The notes under the pieces: generated by a model
Told to the model about the DNA's origin: nothing
Database searches by the model: none
The model's input: the letters and a program-made list of their open reading frames with translations, nothing else
Origin: an uncultured Pirellulaceae bacterium
Lineage (GTDB): Bacteria; Planctomycetota; Planctomycetia; Pirellulales; Pirellulaceae
Direction of reading: 5' to 3'
DNA length: 64,000 nucleotides
Assembly: GCA_938083195.1 (NCBI GenBank)
Contig: CALKCK010000016.1
Location: 50,942-114,941 of the forward strand
In this document: positions 43,823-53,550 of the stretch, piece after piece
Numbering within the stretch: the first letter of the stretch is position 1
How the letters are laid out: the number at the start of each line of letters is the position of its first letter
Made by a program: the position numbers and the translations under genes

Positions 43823-44728
43823 TTAATGCTCGTCCCCAAGATCAAGGCGCCGTGGAAGCAGTGCTGTCAAACCAAAAACCAATGTAGTTGTCAAACCACA
43901 CAATAAGATCGCCAGTCCGAGGACCGCAAATAAGGGCCCCATGATCCCAATCATTCCATTTATCATTTGCTGGCTATTAACACCGACACATGCCAACAGG
44001 AATACACTTATTAGCAGGATTCCTCCCACCCAAATAACGCCCCGGGATGCACCTTGATAATCACATCGACTCGGCGCCATGTGACTACCAACGCATAACA
44101 CGAGGTAAATGAAAGTCCAAAATCGAACCGTCGTTAAATTAGAGATGGTCACAATTCCCGTTACAACGGCCGCCACCGAATCCCATACTTGTAGCAGAGA
44201 AGAATCCTCGGAAGTTAAGCGAGTCGACTCGGCAGCGTTAGCCGCCGCATCGGGATAAAACAGCCATAACAAAATGGCCAGCACCGTAGATCCACCAAGT
44301 AATGGAGCGACACCGATAAACAGGTTCCCCATTTCCTGAAACCAATTGCCTGCCTGGAATGAATGTTTAACATATCCCAAACGCCCGGAATCTCGATCGG
44401 GCTCAAATAGCGCAACATCATCGATTCGATGTCGGAAAACACGGCACATAAACACATGGCTTAACTCGTGAACCGGTGTCCCGAGCCATCCCGTCCACAG
44501 CACACTCTTCCAACCCAAACGCTCCGACATGCGCCGCTGACTCAAATACTCAAGCCAGTGAATGACGACCGCGAATGCCACAAAGGGAGCTAAGAGAATT
44601 AAAAATAGCTTGAATGACTCGGCAAATAGGGAAATCACACCTTGAGCCAATATACCGCTCGGGAGTGTCAAAAAATCAACTCCGACGATCGACAAAAATT
44701 GACTGATTTCGGAAGTAAAAATTCCCAA
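43823..44728 (-). CDS. multi-pass membrane protein with HELSH metalloprotease-like motif
   Basis: The 301-residue product has about six membrane helices. The motif HELSH (residues 87-91, in GTPVHELSHVFMCR) fits the HExxH zinc site of intramembrane site-2-type proteases (M50-like). The second metal ligand motif of classical M50 enzymes is not obvious; GGSTVLAILLW lies roughly where it might be. The loop after the motif reads DDVALFEPDRDSGRLGYV. It stands alone, divergent from the YkgJ-like gene. Whether it is an active protease is unproved. Confidence 0.75.
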   Translation of the reverse strand: MGIFTSEISQFLSIVGVDFLTLPSGILAQGVISLFAESFKLFLILLAPFVAFAVVIHWLEYLSQRRMSERLGWKSVLWTGWLGTPVHELSHVFMCRVFRHRIDDVALFEPDRDSGRLGYVKHSFQAGNWFQEMGNLFIGVAPLLGGSTVLAILLWLFYPDAAANAAESTRLTSEDSSLLQVWDSVAAVVTGIVTISNLTTVRFWTFIYLVLCVGSHMAPSRCDYQGASRGVIWVGGILLISVFLLACVGVNSQQMINGMIGIMGPLFAVLGLAILLCGLTTTLVFGLTALLPRRLDLGDEH

Positions 44729-44882
44729 CGGTTCCTCGCAAAAAAAGGGGTCTCTGTTAACTTAGACCAAGCTCTGTTAGTTTTAATCTTTCGGACTATT
44801 GTGGACGATAGCAATAACGGGAGCCAACCCACGCTAAACCAAAATTAATGCCCCTTCTTAGGCCACTTCAGTTGCCAAACGC

Positions 44883-45314
44883 ATGAACCAACTTAGACCA
44901 AAAATTCAACGAGATGAACTAAAACCAGGAGAGGTTTTGTGCGATCATTGCACGGCCAAATGCTGTCAGTATTTTTCCCTTGCGATCGATCGCCCTGAAA
45001 CTGCTCAAGCTTTCGGCTTCATCCGCTGGTATCTCCTGCATGAATACGCCACCGTGTTTACAGAAAACAATGATTGGTTCCTTCTCGTTCACAGCCCCTG
45101 CAAACACCTCCAAGAGGACTACCGCTGCGGCATTTATGAAACTCGTCCGCAAATCTGCCAAGATTATACCACTGTCAACTGCGAGTATGACGATGGCTAT
45201 ACTTTCGACCGATACTTCGAAACCGCCGAACAAGTCGAAGAATATTCCAACGCTCGTTTCCACGACTACCGCGACTTCCGAACTCCCAAACCCGGTCTTC
45301 CTGTGATCCAGTAA
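44883..45314 (+). CDS. YkgJ-type cysteine cluster protein
   Basis: The 143-residue product has eight Cys in the pattern CDHCTAKCC, then SPCKHL, YRCGIY, RPQICQDY and VNCEYDD. This is the YkgJ/CxxCxxCC family, thought to bind Zn or an Fe-S cluster. There is no signal peptide. The gene lies 66 bases before hisS on the same strand and may be co-transcribed. The function is unknown. The family has been linked to protein modification or oxidoreductase chemistry only by motif. Confidence 0.88.
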   Translation: MNQLRPKIQRDELKPGEVLCDHCTAKCCQYFSLAIDRPETAQAFGFIRWYLLHEYATVFTENNDWFLLVHSPCKHLQEDYRCGIYETRPQICQDYTTVNCEYDDGYTFDRYFETAEQVEEYSNARFHDYRDFRTPKPGLPVIQ

Positions 45315-45380
45315 GTTCCATCTCTCTTGATTTAAGTTCCGTGTTCCAACACCTCCCCTTTTACCCCGCAGACTTGCGAA

Positions 45381-46718
45381 ATGTCAAACCAATTGATTCA
45401 ACCTCGAACTCTCAGCGGCTTCCGTGATTTCCTTCCAGAAATGATGATTCCGCGCGAGAAACTGATGGAGACCGCGCGAAGGGTGTATCGATCGTACGGA
45501 TTTGTTCCCATCGACACTCCAACCTTGGAGTTGTCTGAAATTCTCTGCGGCAAGGGGAGTGAAGAAACCGATCGGCAAATGTATCGATTTCAACATGGCA
45601 AACGCGATATCGCGATGCGGTTCGATTTAACAGTTCCGTTAGCGAGATTCGTTGCTCAGCACCACAACGAATTAGGAATGCCATTCAAGCGTTACCACAT
45701 CGGCAATGTCTGGCGTGGCGAGCGACCTCAGGCGGGAAGATTTCGCGAATTCGCACAATGTGATTTTGATACAATTGGAACCAACTCAATTGCCAGCGAT
45801 ATCGAAACTGTGCTCGTCATCAATGATCTGATCAGAGCCATTGGTTTTGAGCAATTTAAAATCCGCTTAAACAATCGCAAAGTTCTCAACGGCATTCTCG
45901 AAAAAGCTAATTTGGCCGAACACAGTGTTGCCGTTCTGAGGGCACTCGATAAATTGTCAAAAATTGGCCCCGAAAAAGTACGTCTCGAAATGCTAGAAAC
46001 GACCGGTGCCTCAACGGAGTCAATCGACCAAATTTTGATGCTTTCGCAAATCTCGGGCACTAATCGTGAGATCCTCCAACAACTCGGCCCGCTATGCGAG
46101 GGCAACGAACTTGCCCAACAAGGACGGGAGCAGTTGTCGGACGTAATTGACGCCACGCAAGCGCTTGGACTAACAGAAGCTAATTTAGAAATCGATGTCT
46201 CGATCGCACGTGGACTGGATTATTATACGGGGACGATTGTTGAAACATTCCTGACCGACCTTCCCAGCTTTGGCAGCATCTGCTCAGGCGGACGTTATGA
46301 CAACCTCGCCCAACTCTACACAAAACAGCAACTCCCAGGAATCGGCGCCTCCCTCGGCCTCGACCGACTGCTCGCCGCGATGCAGCAACTTGACTTAATC
46401 CCCAAAACGAAGACGACTGCCGAAGTCATGATTGTCCAGTTTGATAAATCTAAACTCAACGAGTATCTTAAACTCGCTGCCGATCTCCGTAGTGAAGGGA
46501 TCGCTGTGGAGCTCTATCCCGAAACAAAAAAACTGAATCAGCAATTTAAATATGCAGATCGACGCGGCGCTCGAGCCGTCATCGTTGCCGGTGCCGACGA
46601 ATTCGCATCCGGCGTAGTACAAGTCAAATGGCTTGCCGACGGTACACAAACCGAGCTCCCTTTGACGGAAGGTTCAACTGAAATAGCAGAGTGGTTAAAC
46701 ACCCGTTTCGCAAAATAA
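45381..46718 (+). CDS. hisS: histidyl-tRNA synthetase
   Basis: The 445-residue class II synthetase charges tRNA-His. Motif 1 lies near the N-terminus (LSGFRDFLPEMMIPREKLME). Motif 2 is YHIGNVWRGERPQAGRFREF. The histidine-specific block reads RGLDYYTGTIVE, and motif 3 follows as GIGASLGLDRLLA. The C-terminal anticodon-binding domain follows from about residue 340. Length and motif order are normal. Confidence 0.97.
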   Translation: MSNQLIQPRTLSGFRDFLPEMMIPREKLMETARRVYRSYGFVPIDTPTLELSEILCGKGSEETDRQMYRFQHGKRDIAMRFDLTVPLARFVAQHHNELGMPFKRYHIGNVWRGERPQAGRFREFAQCDFDTIGTNSIASDIETVLVINDLIRAIGFEQFKIRLNNRKVLNGILEKANLAEHSVAVLRALDKLSKIGPEKVRLEMLETTGASTESIDQILMLSQISGTNREILQQLGPLCEGNELAQQGREQLSDVIDATQALGLTEANLEIDVSIARGLDYYTGTIVETFLTDLPSFGSICSGGRYDNLAQLYTKQQLPGIGASLGLDRLLAAMQQLDLIPKTKTTAEVMIVQFDKSKLNEYLKLAADLRSEGIAVELYPETKKLNQQFKYADRRGARAVIVAGADEFASGVVQVKWLADGTQTELPLTEGSTEIAEWLNTRFAK

Positions 46719-46907
46719 TGATTTTAATTCGAGAATCATGGATCCACGTTAAACCGTTTTTGCAGATAATGGCGACTGAACGACAAAAGAAACTACTTTT
46801 TCCACCCACCAGGACCTGAGTTCGAGGTTTGTCAGAACCTCACTAATTAAATAAACTATTGTTGACCGATCTGCCACTACCCTGATTTCGACCGACGAGA
46901 CGCCTGA

Positions 46908-47150
46908 ATGTACGAACAAACTGAGTATTTATATGCTTATGGCTTGGTTGCTGCCTTCCTTCTTTTGGGAATGTTAGTTGTTTGTATCCCCAGGCCCCGA
47001 AAGAAAGGGTTCATCGATCCGCAGCAAGCTGAGAAGGAAAAGCGTCTTAAATTAAAAAAGAAGACTCAAATGAAAGCGGTTAAGAAAATCGAAAAGGCGA
47101 AAAAGAAGCGAGCAAAAACCAACGCAAAAAAAGTCAAGCGTCGATCTTAA
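46908..47150 (+). CDS. small membrane protein with Lys-rich tail
   Basis: The 80-residue product has one membrane helix (YGLVAAFLLLGMLVVCIP). A strongly basic cytosolic tail follows (KEKRLKLKKKTQMKAVKKIE, then more Lys). The tail could bind nucleic acid or acidic lipids. It is convergent with the small gene at 47173. The function is unknown; coding character is supported by the membrane helix and consistent start. Confidence 0.7.
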   Translation: MYEQTEYLYAYGLVAAFLLLGMLVVCIPRPRKKGFIDPQQAEKEKRLKLKKKTQMKAVKKIEKAKKKRAKTNAKKVKRRS

Positions 47151-47172
47151 GTCGGTTTTCGCTTTGGAAAAA

Positions 47173-47406
47173 TCAAGCGTTCGATTGACTTTTTATCCGT
47201 TTTGCACGGAGCGCCCACCACCATACGCCCAGAAAAAAACCCATGACTGCGATGACGATCAGTGGCCTTCGGTAGTCTGTCGACGCTGGCGTTTGAAAGG
47301 CACCAAACGCAATGATCAATGCCCACAAGATCAGCCCCGCGAATACGTAGACGATAGCCCGAGATGATTTTGTTGGAGGAGTTGGAAGTTTTTCTGGTTC
47401 GCTCAT
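47173..47406 (-). CDS. small two-helix membrane protein
   Basis: The 77-residue product has a short polar N-terminus, two membrane helices (AIVYVFAGLILWALIIAFGA and LIVIAVMGFFLGVWWWAL) and a basic tail. It is convergent with the Lys-rich membrane protein gene at 46908. I do not recognise a function. Confidence 0.7.
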   Translation of the reverse strand: MSEPEKLPTPPTKSSRAIVYVFAGLILWALIIAFGAFQTPASTDYRRPLIVIAVMGFFLGVWWWALRAKRIKSQSNA

Positions 47407-47542
47407 AATTCAGTCGGATTGGGTTTGAACGTTCCTCCCATGATACCAGCAAACAAGTTCCCTCGCAGGGGACACGCCTCGAGATTACGCTGCGGTTTTA
47501 GAACATTCCATTTGATTTCCGGCGAAGCGACCAAGCTCTCGA

Positions 47543-49192
47543 TCATTTTCTCAATTCCGGTTTCAACAAATCCGCTTGACGGCTTAATTTGACCTTCGAA
47601 ACCTCAACAGGCACCGATCCAATTGCAAGACGATCGTCCGTCTGCAACATTCCGCGGACTATACATCGCCCGCGAATATCAGCGGGAATGGAAAGCGTCG
47701 CTGCAAATGGCCCCGCACCAATCGAAATCGTTTTGGAAACCCAAACTAAATCATGTGTCTTTTCATAGGTGCGTTGATATTCTTCCAGTGACTCGTTGCT
47801 CGGATCATACTTCACCCGGCGACGAGGACGCTCTCGAAACCGATCTCGCGGGTAGGCTAATTCGATCATCAAATCACCCGCTTCCGGAGAAACTCCGGTC
47901 ACCCGTAGTTGATTACCAACCACCGTGACGGGATTCACTTGCAGTTCCAATGGTTCCGGACGCTTAAGTCGCAGTAGCGGGTCGCCAATTAGTTGAATCA
48001 GTTGAGCATGCTCCAGGCGTTCGAGATCTAAGAGTTGCGGGGCGGGACTAAATGTTTTACCCATCCCCTCGATCATTTCCCGATATTTAGGGTTGTTAGC
48101 ACTTCCTTTGACCATCCGTCGCTTGGAGAGCAGGGTTAACTCACCGAGTGTTTCCACCTCACCGTGAAAATATTCATGGACCATTTCCAAAGACAAGAGG
48201 CTCATTGCGTAAGGCATCGTAACGCGACTTCCACAGATCGCAGCGATTGGTCCGCCATCTTGCCGCAGCATCGTTTCCGCAAGGCAATCGACCGGATGAT
48301 CCATCGCTCCAGTGTAGCAAGCCAAAAACAGTGCGATGGGGCTGCCTTCGATACAATTAAGTTTGCTAACCGTTTGATTGTCGAGAATTAAATGGCTGCG
48401 ATCGGGCATCCGCACACGATCGAGTGCCGTTCGATTTCCATGGCCAATGTAGACCCAAAACAAACAGCCCTCATTGAACCGCGAAATTGCAACCTCAGAA
48501 AATCTCCGTGGATCTGGGCAAAAGGGACTACACCAACTGCCGTAGGTCATGCTTGTTTCATATTCACTTGGCACAAGATCAGTAATAATCGTTTTCGTGG
48601 TCTGTTCGATTAGCCCATCGATAACCGATCCAAACCCCCCGACGCCTGCAACAAAATTAATCCGCCGTTGCCACTGTTGTTTTTGAGATGGACTTTCGTA
48701 TTTAATAATCCGCGCAATGTAATTCTCAATTTCAGCGACCGTGTCCAGCGGAATGCGGCCGATAGAAAGATCTGGCAAACCGTCTGAATTCAGATCAGCA
48801 TACGGATTGTCGGTGGCAATTTCCGGATCTGATCCAAAGAGAACGCCAACCTTCGCTTCCACAAAATCCGTTGGCACTGCCACGTTTTTCAAACCTCGTG
48901 GACCTCTAACATCTCCGACAATTAAGACGTGTTTTAAGGAACCAGATTTCGCAACCTGCCGAATGGTACGCTTCAGCGCCTCCACGCTTGCCGGTGGCTC
49001 CACCATTTTAATGACATGGCCTTGTTGTTCTCGGTAGCCACACCATTTGACCATCGCTTGCTGAAATGGGAGAGGACAGACAACTAAAGTATCTGGTTTT
49101 GCCTCAGGCACCTCGCAAGCGACAGAGCAGGGCGAGAGAGCCAAAATCGCAGCAATCGCTATTACAAAGAAGGAACCAGGGATTCGCAACAT
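47543..49192 (-). CDS. gingipain-like C25 cysteine peptidase, exported
   Basis: From ATG 49192 the product has 549 residues with a signal peptide (RIPGSFFVIAIAAILALSPC). The peptidase C25 core shows LIVGDVRG, a Ca-type loop DLNSDGLPDLSIGRIP, the catalytic His251 in YIGHGN and Cys292 in FLACYTGAM. A beta-rich C-terminal domain follows. C25 enzymes (gingipain family) are secreted caspase-fold proteases. An in-frame start at 49348 would add 52 residues before the signal peptide and is rejected. The gene follows the TPR-CHAT gene on the same strand, 255 bases downstream. Confidence 0.88.
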   Translation of the reverse strand: MLRIPGSFFVIAIAAILALSPCSVACEVPEAKPDTLVVCPLPFQQAMVKWCGYREQQGHVIKMVEPPASVEALKRTIRQVAKSGSLKHVLIVGDVRGPRGLKNVAVPTDFVEAKVGVLFGSDPEIATDNPYADLNSDGLPDLSIGRIPLDTVAEIENYIARIIKYESPSQKQQWQRRINFVAGVGGFGSVIDGLIEQTTKTIITDLVPSEYETSMTYGSWCSPFCPDPRRFSEVAISRFNEGCLFWVYIGHGNRTALDRVRMPDRSHLILDNQTVSKLNCIEGSPIALFLACYTGAMDHPVDCLAETMLRQDGGPIAAICGSRVTMPYAMSLLSLEMVHEYFHGEVETLGELTLLSKRRMVKGSANNPKYREMIEGMGKTFSPAPQLLDLERLEHAQLIQLIGDPLLRLKRPEPLELQVNPVTVVGNQLRVTGVSPEAGDLMIELAYPRDRFRERPRRRVKYDPSNESLEEYQRTYEKTHDLVWVSKTISIGAGPFAATLSIPADIRGRCIVRGMLQTDDRLAIGSVPVEVSKVKLSRQADLLKPELRK

Positions 49193-49447
49193 CGCACATC
49201 CGTTGTTGGGAAGAAATTTATGTCGGCGTCTCAACGAAAGCGAGTTTGAAAGAAACAACGATCGAAAGCAAGGCATATCTTGCCGAGTTTTGAACGGAGA
49301 CGAAATGCCGCTAAATAACGACCAGCAATGGTTAGAAAGCCACCCCAACCTCGGAAATCCAACTGATCAGCCGAGCCAGCATTCACAAATCGTTCAAAAT
49401 ATTTCAGCCGGCAACAGGTTCAACCATCGAGGGCTTACTTCGCCAAG

Positions 49448-52400
49448 TCACTTCTTCTCGTCATCAAGCGCATTTCCATCAGCCTTATCAGGCTCAACTT
49501 TTGCATCGCCCTCTTCCTCGACCGCTGGTTTCACACCGTCTTCAATCGCCTCTCCTTCGCCTTGGATCGGAGCTTCCGGTTCCTTTGCAGGTGCCCGATT
49601 ATCGGGAATCCCGAGCAACATGGGGCCAGCCCAAAAGAACGGGTGCTGGGCATTAAGAACTGGATCCGTTTTTTTCATTCGCAACCGAGGTTCGTTCTCG
49701 TAATCCAAAACCGTTTCCCGGGTTTCCTGCCGGCTCTCCATGATTGCCTGTTCAAGCCCCAACGAATCCTGCTTAGCAGCAAATTTTCCAGTCAGCGTTA
49801 AACTCGTTTTGCCTCCAGTTGCCCAACGACTAATCAGAGCTGTTCGTGTTCCGGCTGCCATTAATCCAATGGAGGTCAAAAACAAATCGTTCCCATTCAA
49901 CTTACCTCGCAATCCCGCGCCTCCATCTGAATGAAACCCAGGCAAAACCATGTGTTCAGGACCTGCCCACGGTAGCGCCATCCAGGACTCGATGGTAATA
50001 CCTGCCTTGCCCTGATCAATTTGCATCGGGGTCATCGCCAGTGGGGCATTTCTCGTCGACTTGATTTCACTCCAAATCAAAAGCTGATCGAATAACGAAG
50101 CGAGGTAATTGGACGGCACGCGAATCGGCGCATCATATTGAATCGCATCGGGAAGCTGTTTGACAAGTGCTTCGAATTCAATCTTTGAGAGCTCGGCTTC
50201 CCCGCGTTGATTCATTCTCGCGGTAACAACAGCGGAACGCTCAATAGGTCGTGCTGGACGCTGGGGCCCAAAGGCCAAAAATAGCGTAGGAGAATATCTA
50301 ACATTGACGATATCACTTAAGTATTTTTCATCATCACCTTCCCCGATTGGAAAAATTTCAAATGGCAGATACCAAAGCACGCCGTCAGGCACGACAACAA
50401 GCTCCTTTACGTCGCTCCAATTCGCATCACTTTTATCGCCAAACAATTTGTTCTTAAGATCACGGGCTGACTCTTTCCAATCTTCATCTTGCAGGTTTTT
50501 AAGATCCAGCGCCGCTTCCATCAGACCCGCATCTTTGAGCAATTCAGCAACGCCTCGAAGCACCGTCCGACCGTCACTCAAGCCAGCATACTTAATTGCT
50601 TTTGAATTGAGCAAAAAGATGTGATAACCGCTCGATGTCGCTAATGAAACCAACGCGAGTTGATCCGGTCGCAGCGACTGTTGGAATTCCGAGATATTTT
50701 TTTGGGGCGGGAATACCATCTCTGAAACTTCACGACGCAACGAATAACTTGCCAGGACGGCTTCTTGCGTTTCAGAGATAACTGCCAGTTCGTCAAGTAA
50801 TTTTCGCTGCTGGATTCCCTCGGGCGATCTCAGTTCTGGCTTAATCGGCAAAGCTAATAATTCGGTTCGAATCAAATTAGCTCGATCGTACATCGCTTTA
50901 TACTTTGGATTGGAATTGAGAAATGCAGTACGCTGCTCCCTTGCAGTCTGGCTAAGCGATTCAACTGGAGCGTGAAGCATCCAGCGAAACGCCATCAATC
51001 GGCCCCCTAATGGCAGTTTCGAGAAAAATCGATGTCTGCGAACTAAGTCGCCTACCTCGAGTGCTCGCTGATGATTCATCCGGCCAACCACGAGATCGAA
51101 CCAGCGCTCCATTGGTCCCACATGCGGGGAAGCTAAAAACGCAAGTGCCTCCATCGGATCCGTTTTCCAATCTAGATCAGTTGGATCTCGCAAAAGTGCT
51201 GAATAGAGCAACTCACCTTGGCGTTGGGTAATGCTGCCTGAGACCACCAATTGGTCAGCTAAGCCAAGCTGATACAGCCAGCGTGATCCTTTTTGAAAAT
51301 GTTTTAATGCCGCCACCAAGGATGCAGATCCTTTCCGAAAGTCCCCCTGTAAGAACTGAATCACTGCGGTCACGTATTTAAGACGCGCACTGACGACAGC
51401 GTTTCCTAGTGAATTCCGAGTGCTAATCGGACCATTTGCCTCCCGCAGTACCGCCGCAGCCGAACGCGCATCGCCCGACTCGGCAAAACAATCGGCGAGC
51501 TTAACAATCAACGAGGCCTGCATCAGCCTCGCCTTTTTAAAGGCAGCCCATTTAATCGCATTGGGAAGCGGAGCATAGGCAGATTTAACCGTCATCAAAT
51601 GAACCGTCGCGCCAAAATTCAACGATTCTTCAACCAAATCGTATTGTCCAAAAATACCAGCCGAGCAACTTGCCTCTAAAGCAAGATCACCAGCTACGGT
51701 GTAGTTCTCCGTGACTGATGCAATTTGCGCCATTTCCAATAACGCGACTGGGGTGAGCGAATGATCCATTCCATTCAATTGAAGTGAAGCATTGAGTGTT
51801 CGCGCGGCACTCTCCCACTCTTCCATCGACGCCTGAGCAATTCCCAACAGCACGCCATTGTACGCGCCCATAACTGAACCATTGCCGGCCCCTGCAACTG
51901 AAAGCCCATTGATCAATTGATTGGTAAAGGGATCGTATTTTGAAATCGCACCTTTGATGACTTTTCGACGGTGCAAACAGAGAGCCGTGCACCGCATAAT
52001 TTCAGCGACATCGACTTTATAAATCTCTGCGTTGTCAACAACACCACCATCAGAGAAGGCTCGCTCAGAATCTAAACGACCAAACAACATTGAAAACGCG
52101 TTGGGAACTCTCGCAATCGAAGTTCTTCGTTTAGGCTGACACCAATTGATCTTTGCTTGAGCGAACGCATTATTATTCGCAGGAATCACCTGAGGAATTT
52201 GCAGACGCGATTGCCACCCCTCTGCTTGATAGGACAAATAAAGGCGAAGCGCCTGCTCATAGTTGTTCACGGCTTCCGCATAATCACCCATGTGGTAATT
52301 ACACTCACCCATCATCGTCAGGTAACAAACCGAATCTAGAAATCGGCGGGTTCCAAACTTATAGGCAGAGTTGTAACCACGGCTAAATCGCTTGTAGGCA

Positions 52401-52624
52401 TCCTTATAGTCCGCAGCAAAATATTCTGCGTTGTTGGCAAAGTTAATATAGTAATCCCCTTTGGGAAGACGCCCGGTTTGCCCAACCGCTGGAGCACTCC
52501 AACTGCAGATTCCAATCGCGAAAAGGACAATCCAAACGACAGAGCTTCGGTGACAGCATAAGAAGTTCCACCGATTGCCACGAAATCCCACAGCTCGATC
52601 CAACAACTGCTTCGATTGCATCAT
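49448..52624 (-). CDS. exported TPR-CHAT protein, probable pseudoprotease
   Basis: From ATG 52624 the product has about 1058 residues. It has a signal-like helix (VVWIVLFAIGICSWSAPAVG). TPR-type helices run through the first 600 residues (GDYAEAVNNYEQALRLY and others). A C-terminal CHAT domain starts near VVVPDGVLWYLPFEIFPIGE and ends with HPFFWAGPMLL. CHAT domains share the caspase fold. The expected Cys position reads FLTSIGLMAAGTRTALISRW with no Cys, although a His remains in LPGFHSDGG. It therefore looks catalytically dead. The last 50 residues are acidic. The upstream in-frame start 52657 is less likely. It is paired with the C25 peptidase gene. Confidence 0.85.
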   Translation of the reverse strand: MMQSKQLLDRAVGFRGNRWNFLCCHRSSVVWIVLFAIGICSWSAPAVGQTGRLPKGDYYINFANNAEYFAADYKDAYKRFSRGYNSAYKFGTRRFLDSVCYLTMMGECNYHMGDYAEAVNNYEQALRLYLSYQAEGWQSRLQIPQVIPANNNAFAQAKINWCQPKRRTSIARVPNAFSMLFGRLDSERAFSDGGVVDNAEIYKVDVAEIMRCTALCLHRRKVIKGAISKYDPFTNQLINGLSVAGAGNGSVMGAYNGVLLGIAQASMEEWESAARTLNASLQLNGMDHSLTPVALLEMAQIASVTENYTVAGDLALEASCSAGIFGQYDLVEESLNFGATVHLMTVKSAYAPLPNAIKWAAFKKARLMQASLIVKLADCFAESGDARSAAAVLREANGPISTRNSLGNAVVSARLKYVTAVIQFLQGDFRKGSASLVAALKHFQKGSRWLYQLGLADQLVVSGSITQRQGELLYSALLRDPTDLDWKTDPMEALAFLASPHVGPMERWFDLVVGRMNHQRALEVGDLVRRHRFFSKLPLGGRLMAFRWMLHAPVESLSQTAREQRTAFLNSNPKYKAMYDRANLIRTELLALPIKPELRSPEGIQQRKLLDELAVISETQEAVLASYSLRREVSEMVFPPQKNISEFQQSLRPDQLALVSLATSSGYHIFLLNSKAIKYAGLSDGRTVLRGVAELLKDAGLMEAALDLKNLQDEDWKESARDLKNKLFGDKSDANWSDVKELVVVPDGVLWYLPFEIFPIGEGDDEKYLSDIVNVRYSPTLFLAFGPQRPARPIERSAVVTARMNQRGEAELSKIEFEALVKQLPDAIQYDAPIRVPSNYLASLFDQLLIWSEIKSTRNAPLAMTPMQIDQGKAGITIESWMALPWAGPEHMVLPGFHSDGGAGLRGKLNGNDLFLTSIGLMAAGTRTALISRWATGGKTSLTLTGKFAAKQDSLGLEQAIMESRQETRETVLDYENEPRLRMKKTDPVLNAQHPFFWAGPMLLGIPDNRAPAKEPEAPIQGEGEAIEDGVKPAVEEEGDAKVEPDKADGNALDDEKK

Positions 52625-53071
52625 GAAATACTCCAAAGGAAAAACGCAATGGGTCACTTATCAACGCACCGGACAGACGACCCTGCAAGCGAAGGACGCC
52701 AACCATCAGAATAGACTCGCACACACCAGCCCTCTAGTCTTTTTCGAACCTCTGACGGTTTCAGATAACTCTGATTCCAAAAAACTGCTATCACATTTTC
52801 GAGGCACGGGCTCATTGTCAGGCTCTCTCCATCGGCGATGGAGGTGATTTCAAGTCCATCTCATCTTAGCAGTTCGCCTAACTAGCCACAAAATATTAAA
52901 CAAGGCAGTTTGGGTAACAAGTGTCCACCAAACCTCAACGGTTGTAATGATTTTTCTAGATTTGTTCCAAAGTCTACCCCCTGTCGAGACGATAGAGTTT
53001 GTAACGGTTATCCCGCGGATGTGATGCTGTGATATGAAACCGCGGCACCGAATTATGGAGTTTTCCAACAG
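52625..53071. other. 447-base divergent intergenic region
   Basis: No gene is seen between the CHAT gene and the small lipoprotein gene. It holds a perfect 8-bp palindrome CTCCATCG-G-CGATGGAG at 52827-52843. It also has TTGTAACGGTT at 52999-53009, a string that recurs at 23554-23564, and a GGAG 12 bases before ATG 53072 that can serve as a ribosome binding site. Confidence 0.5.
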
Positions 53072-53302
53072 ATGTATTCTCGAATGAAATCAAGAGCTCT
53101 TAGCTTACTATTATGTGGCGCCGCGATTATCTCGGCCGTCGCTTCCACCGGCTGCCAGATGAGCGTCGCCGGGCAAACGCTGCCGAGTGCGTACTTCCTC
53201 CGGGATGACGTGCAATATTTCGCGAAAGGTCCAGAGTTTAAACTCTCGCGAGAAGCCGCTGCGTTGAAAGAAGCGAGAGCAAACGAAAATCGAAACCGGT
53301 AA
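53072..53302 (+). CDS. small lipoprotein, conserved in planctomycetes
   Basis: The 76-residue product has a lipoprotein signal: basic start, hydrophobic ALSLLLCGAAIISAVAS, then the lipobox STGC at about residues 25-28. The mature part is SVAGQTLPSAYFLRDDVQYF followed by FKLSREAAALKEA. I recognise the QTLPS...DDVQYF...GPEFKLSREAA pattern as widespread in planctomycetes without assigned function. It would be anchored in a membrane by its lipidated Cys. It has its own terminator downstream. Confidence 0.8.
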   Translation: MYSRMKSRALSLLLCGAAIISAVASTGCQMSVAGQTLPSAYFLRDDVQYFAKGPEFKLSREAAALKEARANENRNR

Positions 53303-53362
53303 ATAGGCCAAAGCCAGTTTTTCTGGCTACCGATAGGTCTAGCGAAGCGTTCACATCGCAGC

Positions 53363-53399
53363 AGCCCGTCTTCATGAGCAATCAGTTGGCGGGTTTTTT
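53363..53399 (+). terminator. probable terminator of the small lipoprotein gene
   Basis: AGCCCG (53363-53368) pairs with CGGGTT (53390-53395; one G-T pair) around a 21-base loop and runs into a T tract (53394-53399). A smaller hairpin, AGCCAG-TTTTT-CTGGCT, lies closer to the gene at 53312-53328. Confidence 0.55.
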
Positions 53400-53550
53400 A
53401 TTAACTGCGATCCCTGTGCTTCGTTATCAAAACGGCGACGACCCACTCGCAATCGTACTGCCAATCTGCGTAGTACGATTTTTCATGCGCGTCTTGTAAG
53501 AGATTCAGAACTCGAATCCGTGTCAGCGTGTGCCTCAAAGCTTGAGTGCT

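Noticed and set aside
49193..49348. N-terminal extension of the C25 peptidase
   Set aside because: It would bury a clean signal peptide 52 residues inside the protein.
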